Positions 22,680 through 33,499 are shown, counted from the first letter of the stretch. The stretch: 64,000 bases of DNA from Epiperipatus broadwayi (GCA_028023455.1 JAQFVV010000028.1:689501-753500), one strand, 5' to 3'. Numbers and translations: made by a program. Notes: generated from the sequence alone by a model not told the origin.

Positions 22680-22800
22680 ATCAACAAGTTAAATGGCAGA
22701 GCACTTTGTCACAATGAAATAATTATTGAAAGTAAGTTAGTTGTACATAGAGCTGTTATTTTACCTAATTTATTGTAATTACGATGCTGCTCTATAAACA
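22680..22800 (+). pseudogene. LINE fragment
   Basis: One frame gives 'NKLNGRALCHNEIIIESKLVVHRAVILPNLL', close in pattern to 'KLTAYKAVILPNLLDG' at about 34530-34575. Only this segment is left. Confidence 0.5.
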
Positions 22801-23245
22801 CACATCAGTGAAGCTATTTTTTCTTAAAAAACTTTCTAGCTAAGTGTTTAGGAACTTACATATTCCCATATTCATAGTTTATGCTGTATGGAATTTAGAT
22901 ATCTTATTGAAATAATATAAAAGAATAAAAGAAATTTCATTTAAGAATGCTATAAAAACTTTGGTCTTACTAACTTGCCAATTTAAATCAATATGTTATT
23001 CATAGTTGTATTTACCATGTATGTACCAATGAACATATGCTTAATTAGGAAAATATAAAAAATATTGGAAAGAGAAGAAAAGGTACAAAGAAGAAAATGT
23101 AAATGGCAAATGATCCCAAAAGTCAACCTAGTGGAACTATACATAATGTATGGAAACCAGTAATCAACTTTGCTCTTAGAAAAAGGTGAAGAAATCAGGA
23201 GAAACCTTATAGATAAGGATATAAAATTTCTACTGACTGTTGCCT

Positions 23246-23330
23246 TTGGCAGGATGGTCAGTTGGTTAGAACATTACCTTAAAATTCAATACTCAAGAAT
23301 CGAAAAGTCCAGGTTAATTCATGAGTATTG
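23246..23330 (+). mobile_element. SINE S2, decayed copy
   Basis: 'gcctttggcaggatggtcag' and 'ggttagaacattac' correspond to the tRNA-like head of S2 at 49088, and 'aaaattcaatactcaagaat' is shared with it exactly. The B-box region is damaged. Confidence 0.6.
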
Positions 23331-23394
23331 AATTATATATTGAGTGAATTTTTTCCTAATATATGTATTATAAGATATTATTTTATATAGCACT

Positions 23395-23885
23395 ATGTTT
23401 ATACATTGTAATAGTGATATTAGCGATTAAGACAATGCACATGCACTTTAAAGATAAATTATAAATGAATACTCTCACTTTTCCGTCACAAGATATAGTT
23501 TTTAAGAATATATGGAATAAATCACCCATCCTTTCAACCCAAACATTTATGTATGGGCAAATCTTAAGAGTGTATATGTTTAATTTCAACCAAAAAGTGA
23601 CGTGTTGTAAATTGTAAAGATTTCACAAGCGTCATTCGTTCAAGCATAATAAATGTAATTTAAAGTGATTGCTTAACATCTTCACATTCTCATTTCCATA
23701 CGCTTAAGATTTGCACATATATAAATGTTTGGGTCAAAAGAATGGGTGGATTCATTCCATCTTTTCTTAAAAACTATATCTTGTGTCAGGAAAAGTGAGA
23801 GTATTCATTTATAATTTATCTTTAAAGCACATGTGCATTAGCTTAATCGCTAATATCATTAATATATGTATTGAAAATACTTCTT
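23395..23885. mobile_element. Foldback element
   Basis: Arms 23405-23590 and about 23698-23872 are inverted copies. Shared landmarks are 'tagtgatattagcgatta', 'caatgcacatgcactttaaa', 'gaatactctcactttt', 'atatagtttttaag', 'cccaaacatttat' and 'caaatcttaag'. The loop is about 105 bp. Overlapping ORFs within the arms are mirror images of one another and not coding. Confidence 0.8.
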
Positions 23886-24467
23886 TTATGATATTTAGTG
23901 CTAAACTTATTCTAACCATACTATTATGGTCAGCGAAAAATACTGATATGGTAGTGACTTTAGGATTTAGGCACAGACTGGGCAAAACATATCTATGATC
24001 AGTTAGTGTTAATGAACTCTGCTGGAAAATAATTTTAAGAACCAAATAAAAGTTTAAATCTATATTAAATGTAATCTATTATCTCAACTGACATCATCAT
24101 TCAAATGCTTTAGCAGACAAAACCAAATATTTTTTGATTTCGTATAAAGATGGAAAGTTTAAATGTTAACATTTGTGAGATTGAAAATGAAATTTACATC
24201 AATAATAGCACAATCTGATTCAGTCGGGTCTTAAAATACCTCAAACCTAATTTGAATCTGAAAAAATACCTATATTTACTCAGTCTGCATTTGGATTGCA
24301 GATCATAGCATATTATACAGATACATTAACTATTGCAACATGAGTGTTCATATATACGTGTGTGTATAATATATATAGAAACACACACAAGTAAGCCCAT
24401 TTAATAAATATATTTTAGACATGTACAGATTTAATAATCCTATTATTTACATATATCTACTGTTGTA

Positions 24468-24545
24468 GAAAATTGACACACATTCTCCTGTCAGTAATTG
24501 TTTTAAATCTATAGACAGTCCACTATGGTTAGTCAATTTTCTAGG
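24468..24545. repeat. Hairpin
   Basis: 'agaaaattgac' is repeated inverted as 'gtcaattttct' about 55 bp on. Confidence 0.5.
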
Positions 24546-24568
24546 GCAAGTATTTGCGAGCTCTATAT

Positions 24569-24920
24569 GTAACATTTCTAATAAAAGCTTGTTAAATTAC
24601 GTTATGTTACATACGACTTGATTTTTTAGTAATTTTATTTTTTGCTATTAAGGTTTTGATGATTTTATATTGCTAAAGTTATTAATATATGGTGTATCTG
24701 AACTTGGTTCAGTCTTATATAGCTATTTAAGTTAGATAGTTGGATTGGAAGACATATGAATGTCTGAAAATTTCAGATTTTTTTATTTAATAGTATATAA
24801 AGTTCTGGCTTGTCCTGGTATTTTTAATTTAATGTTTGAATATCCTAGCACCTCGCTGAGGAAGCCAGTAGCAGAAACAAGTCTGGGGTTGGGGATATTT
24901 TGCAAAGATTGTTAAGAGCT
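24569..24920 (+). mobile_element. Family C half-element with flanking direct repeat
   Basis: One arm of family C: 'ttggttcagtcttatatagc', 'aaaatttcagat', 'gttctggcttg', 'tcctagcacctcgctgagga', 'gcagaaacaagtctgggg', and an end 'gattgttaagagct'. An 18-bp direct repeat (tatttgcgagctctatat) lies exactly on both sides, at 24551-24568 and 24921-24938. It looks like a target-site duplication. The hammerhead is well preserved. Confidence 0.75.
24850..24889 (+). ncRNA. Hammerhead ribozyme, family C
   Basis: CTGAGGA is at 24856-24862, GAAAC at 24874-24878, AA, then GTC ending at 24883. Stem I ACCTCG/TGGGGT gives six pairs with two wobbles; a base change on one side (A to G next to the core) still pairs. 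Stem II is short (GC/GC). Confidence 0.75.
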
Positions 24921-24938
24921 TATTTGCGAGCTCTATAT

Positions 24939-25559
24939 ATGTATTAGAGTACTTCCTTCCACAATATTACACACACACATATATATATATAAATTGCTAT
25001 ACTATTAATTATTACATACATCTGTATAAATAGATAACTAATCTCTCATTGTATAATCCATTATCAAGCAGACATTAAATCCAAGTTTTCCAATTGTTAA
25101 GTGATGAGGCTTTGGTTACTTTTCTATCCCTGATTTTTAGTTACATTTCTGACCAATAACTGATAACTATATGTGTCAGCTAAAGGCTGACTGCCTTGGA
25201 AAAAAAAATCATTTAGAACCTGGAAAAAAAATCCCTGAGATTAACAACTCGACATTCAAATTAAAGATATTAAGACAGTATATGTAGATGTTGCAAACAT
25301 TACAACATGAGATCATTTATGTATATGTGAATGTACACATATAAATATGATTATTAAATAATGTAAATGCATTTCTACCATATGCCCATTTTTGTGCAAT
25401 TTAGCCATATACCTATTTTTTAATAAACTATTTTCTTTAGGATTGTATATCTGATGAGAAATTTTTCATTTGGCTTCAAAATATCCCATGACCAAATAAA
25501 GCACATCATTAAACCTTTAAAGAAGGTTTAAGTATTTAAATATTCCAAATCAAATTTAA
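24939..25559. other. A+T-rich DNA, nothing recognised
   Basis: A short (CA)n(TA)n tract lies near 24970-24992. Nothing else. Confidence 0.4.
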
Positions 25560-25776
25560 GTCATCATTATCAACCATTATCAATCCACTGCAGGATAAAG
25601 GTTCCTCCAAGTTCAATCCCTCTTCTCCAATTTCTAGCCTCTCTTCTGTATCATCTCTAAACACTTTCTTATTTCATCCATCAATCTCACATGTGATCTC
25701 TTTTTGGGTCTTTTACAATCACTTGGACTCCAGTTTAAAATTTCAATCATCCATCTTTTCTAGAAATATATCCAGC

Positions 25777-26178
25777 TCAACTCCACTTCAATGTTTTAAT
25801 TCTTTCAATAATGTCAGTAGCACTTGTTCGTTCTCTAGTGGTCTGAAGTCTCTGTATTGCTCTTCTATTAAATGACCAAGTCTCAGATCCATAAGTAAGA
25901 ACTGGTAAAACACATTTATTAAAAATCTTCCTTTTCAGACACATAGGCATATTTCTTTTTAGTATTATGTTATTTTTCCCAAAAGTACTACAACCAAATT
26001 TAATTCTCTGATTAATTTCATCCATTATGTTTCCATCTGTATTAATAATCTGACCAAGATATTTGTAGCTGTTAACTTCTACTAGCTCATCATAATCAAT
26101 CTTTATTTTCATCTTTTGAGAAAATCCATTGAATATTACTTTAGACTTTTTAACATTTACCTTTAGTCTTACTTTCAT
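25777..26178 (-). pseudogene. LINE protein, region after the catalytic box
   Basis: 133 codons are open. 'VNVKKSKVIFNG' follows the FADD box in LINE RTs (usual form 'NVKKTKVM'), then 'YKYLGQIINTDGN', 'FNKCVLPVLTYGSETW', 'IQRLQTTRE' and the tail. The missing link to the palm fragment is about 100 bp with a stop just after FADD. Confidence 0.75.
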
Positions 26179-26281
26179 CTGATAACTCCTGCAACATTTC
26201 CTGAAGTTCTAAAACATTATTTGAAAAAAATAACTACATCATCTGCAAAATGTAAATGGCTTCAATAATCGCCATTTATTT

Positions 26282-26722
26282 CTATTCCTTTAGCTTCTCA
26301 TTGTAATCCACAAAATATTTTTTGCAGCACTCCTGTAAAAAGTTTGGAGATATGGAATCACCTTGCCTTATACCATTCTCAGTGTTAACCATCTTAGTAT
26401 CATTATGCAATGTAATTGTTGCTGTTGTATTTTTATAAATATTTTTCAGAATATGACAATATCCTGGATCTATAACTTGATGATCCAAAGCTTTAATCAC
26501 TGAAGAAATGCTTATAGAATCAAATGCCTTTTCATCATCTACAAATCCAAAGCATAATGGTAATTCATATTCATTGGTCCTTTTTATAACTTCTCTCAAT
26601 ACATGGATATGATATACTGTACTAAAACCACTTTTAAATCCAGCTTGTTCTCTTGGTTGGTTAATTTGATAATGTACTATTAATATACTGCTACTGAAAT
26701 TTTGAATTAATTCATATTGCAT
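26282..26722 (-). pseudogene. Reverse transcriptase palm fragment
   Basis: 146 codons are open. Visible motifs: 'QAGFKSGFST' (RT motif before the palm), 'FGFVDDEKAFDS' (the first catalytic Asp motif), 'IRQGDSISP' (motif B of LINE RTs). The frame breaks before the FADD box. The start Met is internal to the domain and not a real start. Confidence 0.8.
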
Positions 26723-27221
26723 GGAGCAGTGAAAAGGGGTACTAGTTAAAAATATATACTTAATGGAATATGATCCTCACTCTCCATAGACAACTATAAA
26801 AATGTAAGGTGTCTAAGTTAACTAAACTTATTATTTTATTTTCAGACCAATCATGGATCCAATATACCAATGTGGAAATAATCTTAATAAATGTCTATTT
26901 ATATTTAATATTTTGGAATATCAATTTGATTTACAAATGTCAAAGTTACTGCATTCACAACTTTGATGTCATCCACCAGAGATAAATATATTAATAGTTA
27001 TTATTTATCATTAATTAAGCTAAAGGCTATATCATTCCTAGGTCAGATATAAACTTCAATTCAAAATTAATATATCTGTTTTTTAATTAAATATAATCAG
27101 GTGTCGCATAGAACATAAATCAATTCCAACATTTTTTCCTCATGTATAATATCATTTTTATATACATTCAAAATCTTCAGTCAAGTGCCTATATCCAAAT
27201 GCTTTTTTTGCATAGTTTGGT
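26723..27221. other. A+T-rich DNA, nothing recognised
   Basis: No motif or repeat match. Confidence 0.4.
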
Positions 27222-27720
27222 ATAGCGATAAATTGGAGACTCAGAATTTCAAGATTCATGGATTGTACCCAAGTCAGGATTTCCAAGATTCATGGATTGT
27301 GCCCAACTCAGGATTTCAAGATTCATGGATTGTGCCCAACTCAGGATTTCCAAGATTCATGGATTGTTCCCAACTCAGGATTTCCAAGATTCATGTATTG
27401 TACCCAACTCAGGATTTCAAGATTCATGGATTGTGCCCAACTCAGGATTTTATGATTCATGGATTGTGCCCAACTCAGAATTTCAAGATTCATGGATTGT
27501 ACCCAACTCAGGATTTCAATATTCATGGATTTTGCCCAACTCAGGATTTCAAGATTCATGTATTGTGTCCAATTCAGGATTTCAAGATTCATGGATCATG
27601 TCCAACTCAGGATTTCATGATTCATGGATTGTGTCTAACTCAGGATTTCAAGATTCATGGATTGTACCCAAATCAGGATTTCAAGATTCATGGATTGTGC
27701 CCAACTCAGTCACTTTATTT
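27222..27720 (+). repeat. 33-bp minisatellite grown inside a family F SINE
   Basis: Fourteen copies of a 33-34 bp unit ('ttcatggattgtgcccaact' plus 'caggatttcaaga') run from about 27246 to 27709. The block starts with the F head ('tagtttggtatagcgataaa', 'tggagactcag', 27222-27245). After the last unit the sequence resumes as 'cagtcacttt', the F segment that normally follows 'cccaactc'. The array is therefore an internal F segment, spanning the B-box-like part, multiplied in place. Since 33 is a multiple of three, three frames stay open; the repeated 11-residue peptides they predict are not credible proteins. Confidence 0.9.
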
Positions 27721-28620
27721 GGTTTAAGAATATGCGGTAGGGTAGATGTTTTAATTATATCAAAGAAAAAAAGCAAATTAATTTCGGAATTAAATATATT
27801 TATTTAATTTAAGAGAATCATATTTTTTAATTTGGTTTCTAAACATAGCAAAAGTGAAAAGATATTATAAAGCGATAACTTTTAATTCTACAGATTTTGC
27901 CAACTGTATTTTCTAAAATTTCTTAGCTAATAATAGCAATTTAGAACTAATTAGAAATAAAATTTCAGATAATTTAATACATAGCGAGCAGCCATATTTA
28001 AGCTTTATTTTCACTCCTACAGAAATGCCATAAAAATGCAGATACTTTAGTAATTAAAATGATAAAGCCATATAAATAGATTTATACGCAATCTAAAAAA
28101 CAAATTCGCGTCTGAATACAAATTTATTGTTCAACTAAATCAGGCCACAATTCTTATCTGGTTTAAACAAAGTTCTCGCTGTTTAACTTTCACTTAAGTA
28201 AATTTGAAAAAAAAAAAAAAACTCATTACCAAAGAGAATATAAAACATTATGCAAAATGGATTTTAAAATAAATTAGATTGGTGATGCTAATAATAATAT
28301 TTTAATTCATAATTAAGTTTTTTTAACGTTTACATGATTATTATTGTAGGTGTTTTCTAGACAGAGCAGGTTTAGCGGTTGAGACAGGGCGGAGAACGAA
28401 ATAACTGGTGATAGTTAAAGATTGTTTGCCAACTTCACGATAATTTATTCTATTTTTTTCTTTTCATTACGTCTCATTGTCAACTTTATGCCATAGCGTA
28501 CCATTAAAAATTAGAATTCATTAGACCCATGAATCATTTATTAAAGTCCCATATATCAATCAGGCGTGTAATTATTTTAAATTAAATATTGCTAGTTTAT
28601 TGATTCATTCATACTATTGC
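27721..28620. other. A+T-rich DNA, nothing recognised
   Basis: No family match was found and no ORF of interest. Confidence 0.4.
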
Positions 28621-28621
28621 C

Positions 28622-28990
28622 CTGGGAATTTGAACCCAGACTTTCAAGCTGTCTTCAGTTATCCACTCCATCTTATATAACAGATTCACATGACTACACA
28701 CATGTAAAAAGAAATAGATGATCTCCAACAGCTACCTCTCTTGTATATATATATAAAGTCAGTGCTCAGTTTATATTACGATAGCAAATCTTCAAACTTT
28801 AATGGATAGGCTTCAATCTTCTCCACCCTCCAATTCTTCAGTCATCTATATTATTGAAAATCTGATGATGAAGTGCTGAAAGCCCTTGTTGATGCCAATA
28901 TTGTTGTCATATCCATGTTGACTTTAAGTCATTCTGATTCTTCAAATATAGCACCTTAATATGACCATTTAAATATAGAGAAGAAGGGTG
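28622..28990 (-). mobile_element. Family D copy, minus orientation
   Basis: The tRNA-like end is at 28626-28655 (plus: 'gggaatttgaacccagac'). 28780-28990 matches the left half of the copy at 8690 inverted ('tttaatggataggcttca', 'gtcatatccatgttgac', 'atttaaatat'). The stretch that should hold the hammerhead (28725-28765) has been replaced by a (TA)n tract. Confidence 0.7.
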
Positions 28991-29204
28991 GCAGAATATA
29001 AGTCTCTGAAATGTGACGTCTTTGGATCGATTCCACTTTTGACACTTTCGGACTTAAAACAATGGTAAACAACTTATTTTATTTTAAATAAATATATATA
29101 GATTTTTATACAAACATGCAGATCACAATCAAACTCTCACAGAAGACAAATCATTTTGTTCTTTACCTCACAAAATAAACATTAAAATAAAAGCAATTCT
29201 CGAC

Positions 29205-29430
29205 TCTAGTGCCATCTCTAGGAAAGTTTAGTAATGACTATTTTTAGATGATAATGTATTTAAATCCTCATGTCCAAACTATGCAGGACATTTGCATTTA
29301 TGAATAGCTTAGTTATTGACCTAGAATCAGATCTATAAATTGTACTAGCAGATTGGCTTAGGTTCAAATCTTAGGAAATTTTGAATTTTCAGGGTTTAGT
29401 TTAAATAGTAAAATAGAGTTATAAGTTGTT
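29205..29430 (+). mobile_element. Family B copy
   Basis: 'ctctagtgccatctctagg', 'gtttagtaatgac', 'gtatttaaatcctcatgtcc', 'agattggcttaggttcaaat' and 'aaatagagttataag' give the B order from head to 'aactccatttta'-like part. Diverged. Confidence 0.5.
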
Positions 29431-29721
29431 GCTAGATTTACTTACTATCATTATTATTATTTAAATAATATATAAATAAATTTTTTAAATAATATATAAA
29501 TAAATTTGTTTCTGACGAATTTAGTTGATACAGTTTATTTTCAAAGTGTAAAATGTGACAACTTAGTTTGTATTTAACCATAACCATATAATTTATCAAA
29601 GGAATTTTTAATGACTTAATTTATATTAAATAATATATACATATTTTGTGTAATAAATAATTGAAATACACAGGCTTATATATACCTGTGTCTATATATG
29701 TAATATATAGAGTATATGAGC

Positions 29722-30020
29722 ACAGACTTTCACACGACCCACTACTCTCCACTCTATCTCATAACACTAATACACTTGAAGCCTGTCCATTAAAGTATGA
29801 GGATTGGGTATCTTAATATATATCTGAGGACTTATAGCATATATGTGTGGAGATGGTAATCTGGACCAACTGATGATTGCTGGTTTAGCATGAAATACGT
29901 ATATTGGTGATTATTTATCTTTTCAACATATATGTGTTCAAGTGTATCAATGTTATGAGATAGAACGGAGAGTGGTGGGTCGTGTGAAAGTCTGTGCTCA
30001 TATACCCTATATATGTAATA
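29722..30020 (+). mobile_element. Family D with inverted terminal end
   Basis: A plus-strand D body (29775-30012) is preceded by an inverted copy of its own terminal 55-70 bp (29722-29775). The arms share 'gagcacagactttcacacga' and 'cactctatctcataaca' in inverted order and are almost identical, so the foldback is younger than others here. The hammerhead sits between the arms. Confidence 0.8.
29866..29907 (+). ncRNA. Hammerhead ribozyme, family D
   Basis: Stem I CCAA (29866-29869) pairs with TTGG (29904-29907). CTGATGA is at 29870-29876. Stem II is TGCT...AGCA plus a mismatch at its base. GAAA is at 29892-29895. Stem III ATAC/GTAT is a perfect palindrome, so it can also act between two molecules. 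The H residue is A and the cut follows 29903. Everything needed by the core is present. Confidence 0.75.
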
Positions 30021-30114
30021 AATAATGGAAATATATATATTGTTCTCAATAATTTAAATTTAAAGAATAGTGTATACTGAAAACCATCGAATATTACTTT
30101 AATTATGAATTAGA

Positions 30115-30660
30115 AGTTAACTAGTGCAAATGGATGAAATTAATCTTGGTTGTGGAGTGCTTTTGTTAGATAATCTAATGGTAAAATAAATTATGCCTAT
30201 GTGTTTGGCAAATGCCTTTGCCATATTATTAATACTGATGACAATATAATAGATGAAATTAAACTTGTTTGAGAAATGCGCTTGGTAGATAATCTAAATA
30301 ATAAAATAAATTATGCCTATGTGTTTGAAAAGCAGATGTGCTATATCAATTTTTACTTATGGATCTGAAATGTGGACAATATAAAGACTTCTGACTATAC
30401 AATGAAGTATAAAGAGATGTATTTTGGAAATAAAAAGGATGGATTAAAATACATGAATAAAAAAATAAATAGGTATCATTAACATGAGATTAAATATGTT
30501 GTAAAAAGAGATAATAAACAGACAATTAAAGCCTAAGATCTAGAAAAAGACTTCATATGCTATAGATAGATGAAGTAAAGAAGCTTGGCTAAAATAAGCT
30601 ATGGATCTGAGAAACAGAATTAAAGTTGGAGAAATCTTCATCCTGAAGTGTATTAATATT
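30115..30660 (+). pseudogene. RTE-like LINE 3' fragment with internal duplication
   Basis: The order 'DDNIIDEIKL', 'ISIFTYGSEMWT', 'RD...TIKA' and 'LEKSSS' follows the LINE C-terminus. The stretch around 'agataatcta...aaataaatt', 'tgcctatgtgtttg' occurs twice, 125 bp apart. Many stops. Confidence 0.6.
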
Positions 30661-31009
30661 GAAACCAATGATGACATTATATTATTTCTATAAATTTATA
30701 CCTTTGTGACCATAATGGAAGTATATACAGATTTTTTAAGAATTAAAAGTTAAATCGGACTTTTTTTGTTCAGATCGTGTTTGTGTATATATAACTCATC
30801 ATGACATGACATATCCTTTCTTCCTCGGGATTTATCATTAATTAGATCAAGATATTGGTGTAAAAGGCAGATATATTTTGGATGGGCAGTTTTGTTTTGA
30901 ACTCAACAATACTTATGAATACATTTTTATACATGTTATGATTAATAACATTGCAATTGTAATGAAAGTTATAAACACTCATACTATTACGCCCTGCCTC
31001 TTCGTCATT
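30661..31009. other. A+T-rich DNA, nothing recognised
   Basis: No match. Confidence 0.35.
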
Positions 31010-31130
31010 TAATGCAGCGATAGAGCACTGGATTCAGGGAAGCAGGATTCATGGGTGGTGGTTTCACCTCGTTCATTTTCGAGGATCGAACTTTTTATGA
31101 ATTCGGAAGGAAATAAACTATTCGATTATT
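31010..31130 (+). mobile_element. Family F SINE copy
   Basis: 'aatgcagcgatagagcactg' (A-box-like head), 'gattcatgggtggtggtttc' in the B-box position, and the body 'tttttatgaattc' with the tail 'aataaactattcgattattt'. Diverged. Confidence 0.6.
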
Positions 31131-31944
31131 TATATTTATTATAATATATCACAACTAAATGCAGACATTAACTCCTCTCTCATCACATTTCTTTGATTCA
31201 ACCCCCCTCCCCCCGCACACACACACAGGAAATTCTGCTTTAAAAAAGAGTACGAGAAATTTCACATTATTTCAGTTCAACTCCGTTATCATCGTAAACT
31301 GTTAATACTACCATTTTTCATTTTTATAAGTAATTTAAAACTATTATTAAAGTAAACTCAAATTTTAATAGAGATAATTTTAATCAGCGCTATTTCTTTT
31401 GTGCAAATCACGGACGTTTAAAGAAAAGAAAACAAAATCGATATACATACATACACGCATACATTTCACACAATCGAACTCTTTTTGAAAACGGTAAAAA
31501 AAAGAAGAAAATTATTATTTGTATTTACAAATAAAAGTGAGTAAATATTTATTTAAATTGTAATATGTTTCAAAATCTGAAAAAAGTAAAGAAAAGAAGG
31601 AAAGGAAGTATAATACACATTTCTTTTTAAAATATTGATCAGAAAATTACACATTTGTACTTATACAGTCAATTTATAAATAATAGTCCAACTGCTAGAC
31701 GAAGATTCCACCCCCCCCCCACCCCCATAGAGGAGCTATCATTACTGACCAGGTTTGCTAATTACCGGTTGGTAAAGTTTTGCATAGTTTTATATTCCTG
31801 CTTTCGTTTTTAAGTAGGATTCTTTTACTGATAAATAATGATAACTAACTATATTGGTTATGGGCAAAGGTTTTGAAAAAAAAAAAGGGTTAAATCGGAA
31901 GCTACTAATAATTTAAGCAGTTGTATATTACTGTTTCATTCTTT
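31131..31944. other. A+T-rich DNA with C-rich and CA tracts
   Basis: C-rich and (CA)n tract at 31202-31228 and a C run at 31711-31727. No gene. Confidence 0.45.
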
Positions 31945-32540
31945 AGTCACGGATAACTAAATACCCATTTAGTGACCAATATTGGATGGTTAACCAATTT
32001 ATCCAAGGGCCAAATATCAGAAAGAATTAGGCTTTCCGATTTTTAGATGACAAAGATTCGAGTGTTTTTACATATATGTTTCTTAACTAGCTATGAATAG
32101 CTAGATAGCCATTTACTGACCAGTATTTAACAGTTAACTAAATTATTTATGAGCCAAACTTCTGAAAAAAACCATTTTTCCAATTTCTACTAAAAGAACC
32201 TAGCTTGCCTTGTCACTTGCCAGATTGTTACAAAGATTTTAGTGATTGAAAAAAAGATCAATCTCTTAAAAAAAGTTTGCGATTTTACTTAACTTGAATT
32301 CAAATCCAGATCATAGACAAGGCAAAGAAATATGTTATTTATGAACTGAAGCCTTACACAATTCGATAGTTAACTAAATTGTTTACGAGTCAAACTCCTG
32401 AAATACCCCCCCCCCCCCTTTGAGCGTTAAAAAAAATATAAATCTCCAAAATAAAGTTTTTGAATTTATTTAACTTGAATTCAAATACAGTTCATAGAAA
32501 AGGTAAAGAAATATTACTTCTGAAGCCTTAAATATATTTT
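31945..32540. repeat. Degenerate direct repeats
   Basis: 'gttaacyaa' with 'gagccaaact' and 'ctgaaa' recurs at about 31989, 32133 and 32369. A second block ('acttgaattcaaat', 'aggtaaagaaatat') occurs at 32292 and 32472, 181 bp apart. A related stretch is inverted at 45530-45605 ('gataaccatctg', 'gatcagtaaatagat'). Nature unknown. Confidence 0.5.
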
Positions 32541-32993
32541 TATATAAATCTCTGTTTTTATTATGTTAGTTATTTTATTTTTGAAGATATTAAAATTGCT
32601 GCAGTCACAATTAGGATATTGTCCTAGTTCTGATAAATACCTTAATGATTATTAAAGTCATTTTTTAGTCTAGAAATTATCTTATTATTTTTGGCCTAAA
32701 TGTACACCTTAAATTTTACTTAAAGATGATATATCCATTATTCTTAAACACAATCACGTGGGGTAATTATTTCAATTTCATTCCATTCTTTTTCTATAAC
32801 TTGACATTTTGTAAGTATCATCTCTAAATAATTAATCAGAAATATAATTTTTTTTTTAATATTTAAAAAAGCAAACAAAAAAAAGAAGTTCTAAGTATTT
32901 ATCTCAGCTATAACATCATATCGCTTCTCATACCTTTTGAAACTTATCCTAGTGCAAGAGCGAAAGCGTGGAGAGTTAAACAGTCACTTAATT

Positions 32994-33111
32994 TTTTTAT
33001 TTTTTATTTTTTAAAGTGTCATAGCATCGGCCGGGACGCGAACCCGCAACCCGGGCAACTGCCTGCAAGTGAAAGGCAGTCGCGCTGACCTCTCGACCAC
33101 CAATGCAAGAC
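32994..33111 (-). mobile_element. SINE S1, tRNA-derived, with target-site duplication
   Basis: Minus strand: 'gcattggtggtcgagaggtc' (A box), then 'gggttcgcgtccc' (B box) and an A-rich tail of A runs broken by single T. The first and last seven bases of the tRNA-like part can pair as an acceptor stem (GCATTGG/CCGATGC). A 15-bp direct repeat (aacagtcacttaatt) flanks it exactly at 32979-32993 and 33112-33126. The loop corresponding to the anticodon is irregular, so it is not a functional tRNA. The perfect duplication marks a fairly recent insertion. Confidence 0.9.
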
Positions 33112-33179
33112 AACAGTCACTTAATTACAACTAAAAGACTTGAAAAAAAGAAAAGGAGATAAAGTCTGAATGAAACTAC

Positions 33180-33380
33180 TGTGCTTTATTATGGCACACA
33201 AATAACTCTTGCCTTTTAGACATTAAGCAGAGAACTTAACTGGGTGTGATAGTGCCAAGTTGAGGAACTCTGGCAAAGAAGTGTTTCAATTACTCTGCCA
33301 CGTTTGGAGCACAAACCTTTTAAGAACTCCTAAGCAATAAGGCATTCGATTATTTATTTATTACAGCAATATTTTTTGTA
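33180..33380 (+). mobile_element. Family F-like 3' part
   Basis: Ends with 'ttttaagaactcctaagc', 'aataaggcattcgattattt', the F body and tail. The front part is diverged. Confidence 0.4.
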
Positions 33381-33499
33381 TATTTATATCATTGCATTGG
33401 TTACTTTCCAAGTGAATAACCACAGCTATAACCATTTAGATAGGTTAAACTCAAAGTCTTCTGTTTTTGCTTTCAAATGGAGGTAAAATGTCAGAATGC

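Larger units (their letters stand above)
25560..26722 (-). mobile_element. Non-LTR retrotransposon (LINE), 5'-truncated and broken
   Basis: This is the best-preserved LINE in the window and reads on the minus strand. In order it has the palm region of a reverse transcriptase (26722-26282), the FADD catalytic box (26249-26238), the downstream 'YKYLGQII' motif and 'LTYGSETW' (26178-25777), and a C-terminal tail ending near 25560 in a 'HPAVD'-type motif. The endonuclease domain and 5' end are missing. Frameshifts and a stop separate the palm, FADD and downstream parts. The group resembles RTE-like or F52C9.6-like LINEs; I cannot settle the clade by eye. Confidence 0.8.

Noticed and set aside
23383-24045. 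Three ORFs with similar peptides
   Set aside because: They are mirror readings of the two arms of a foldback element.
27185-27807. ORFs of 171-180 codons with an 11-residue repeat
   Set aside because: They come from a 33-bp minisatellite inside a SINE. Several frames on both strands are open at once and none has a start or flanking domain.
28860-28895. CTGATGATGAAGTGCTGAAAG in family D as another hammerhead core
   Set aside because: Stem II is absent, the GAAA box lacks stem III and cut site, and it lies outside the D ribozyme segment.
33013-33108. Possible functional tRNA gene
   Set aside because: Acceptor-like pairing and both promoter boxes exist, but the anticodon loop is irregular and the A-rich tail with target-site duplication shows a SINE.
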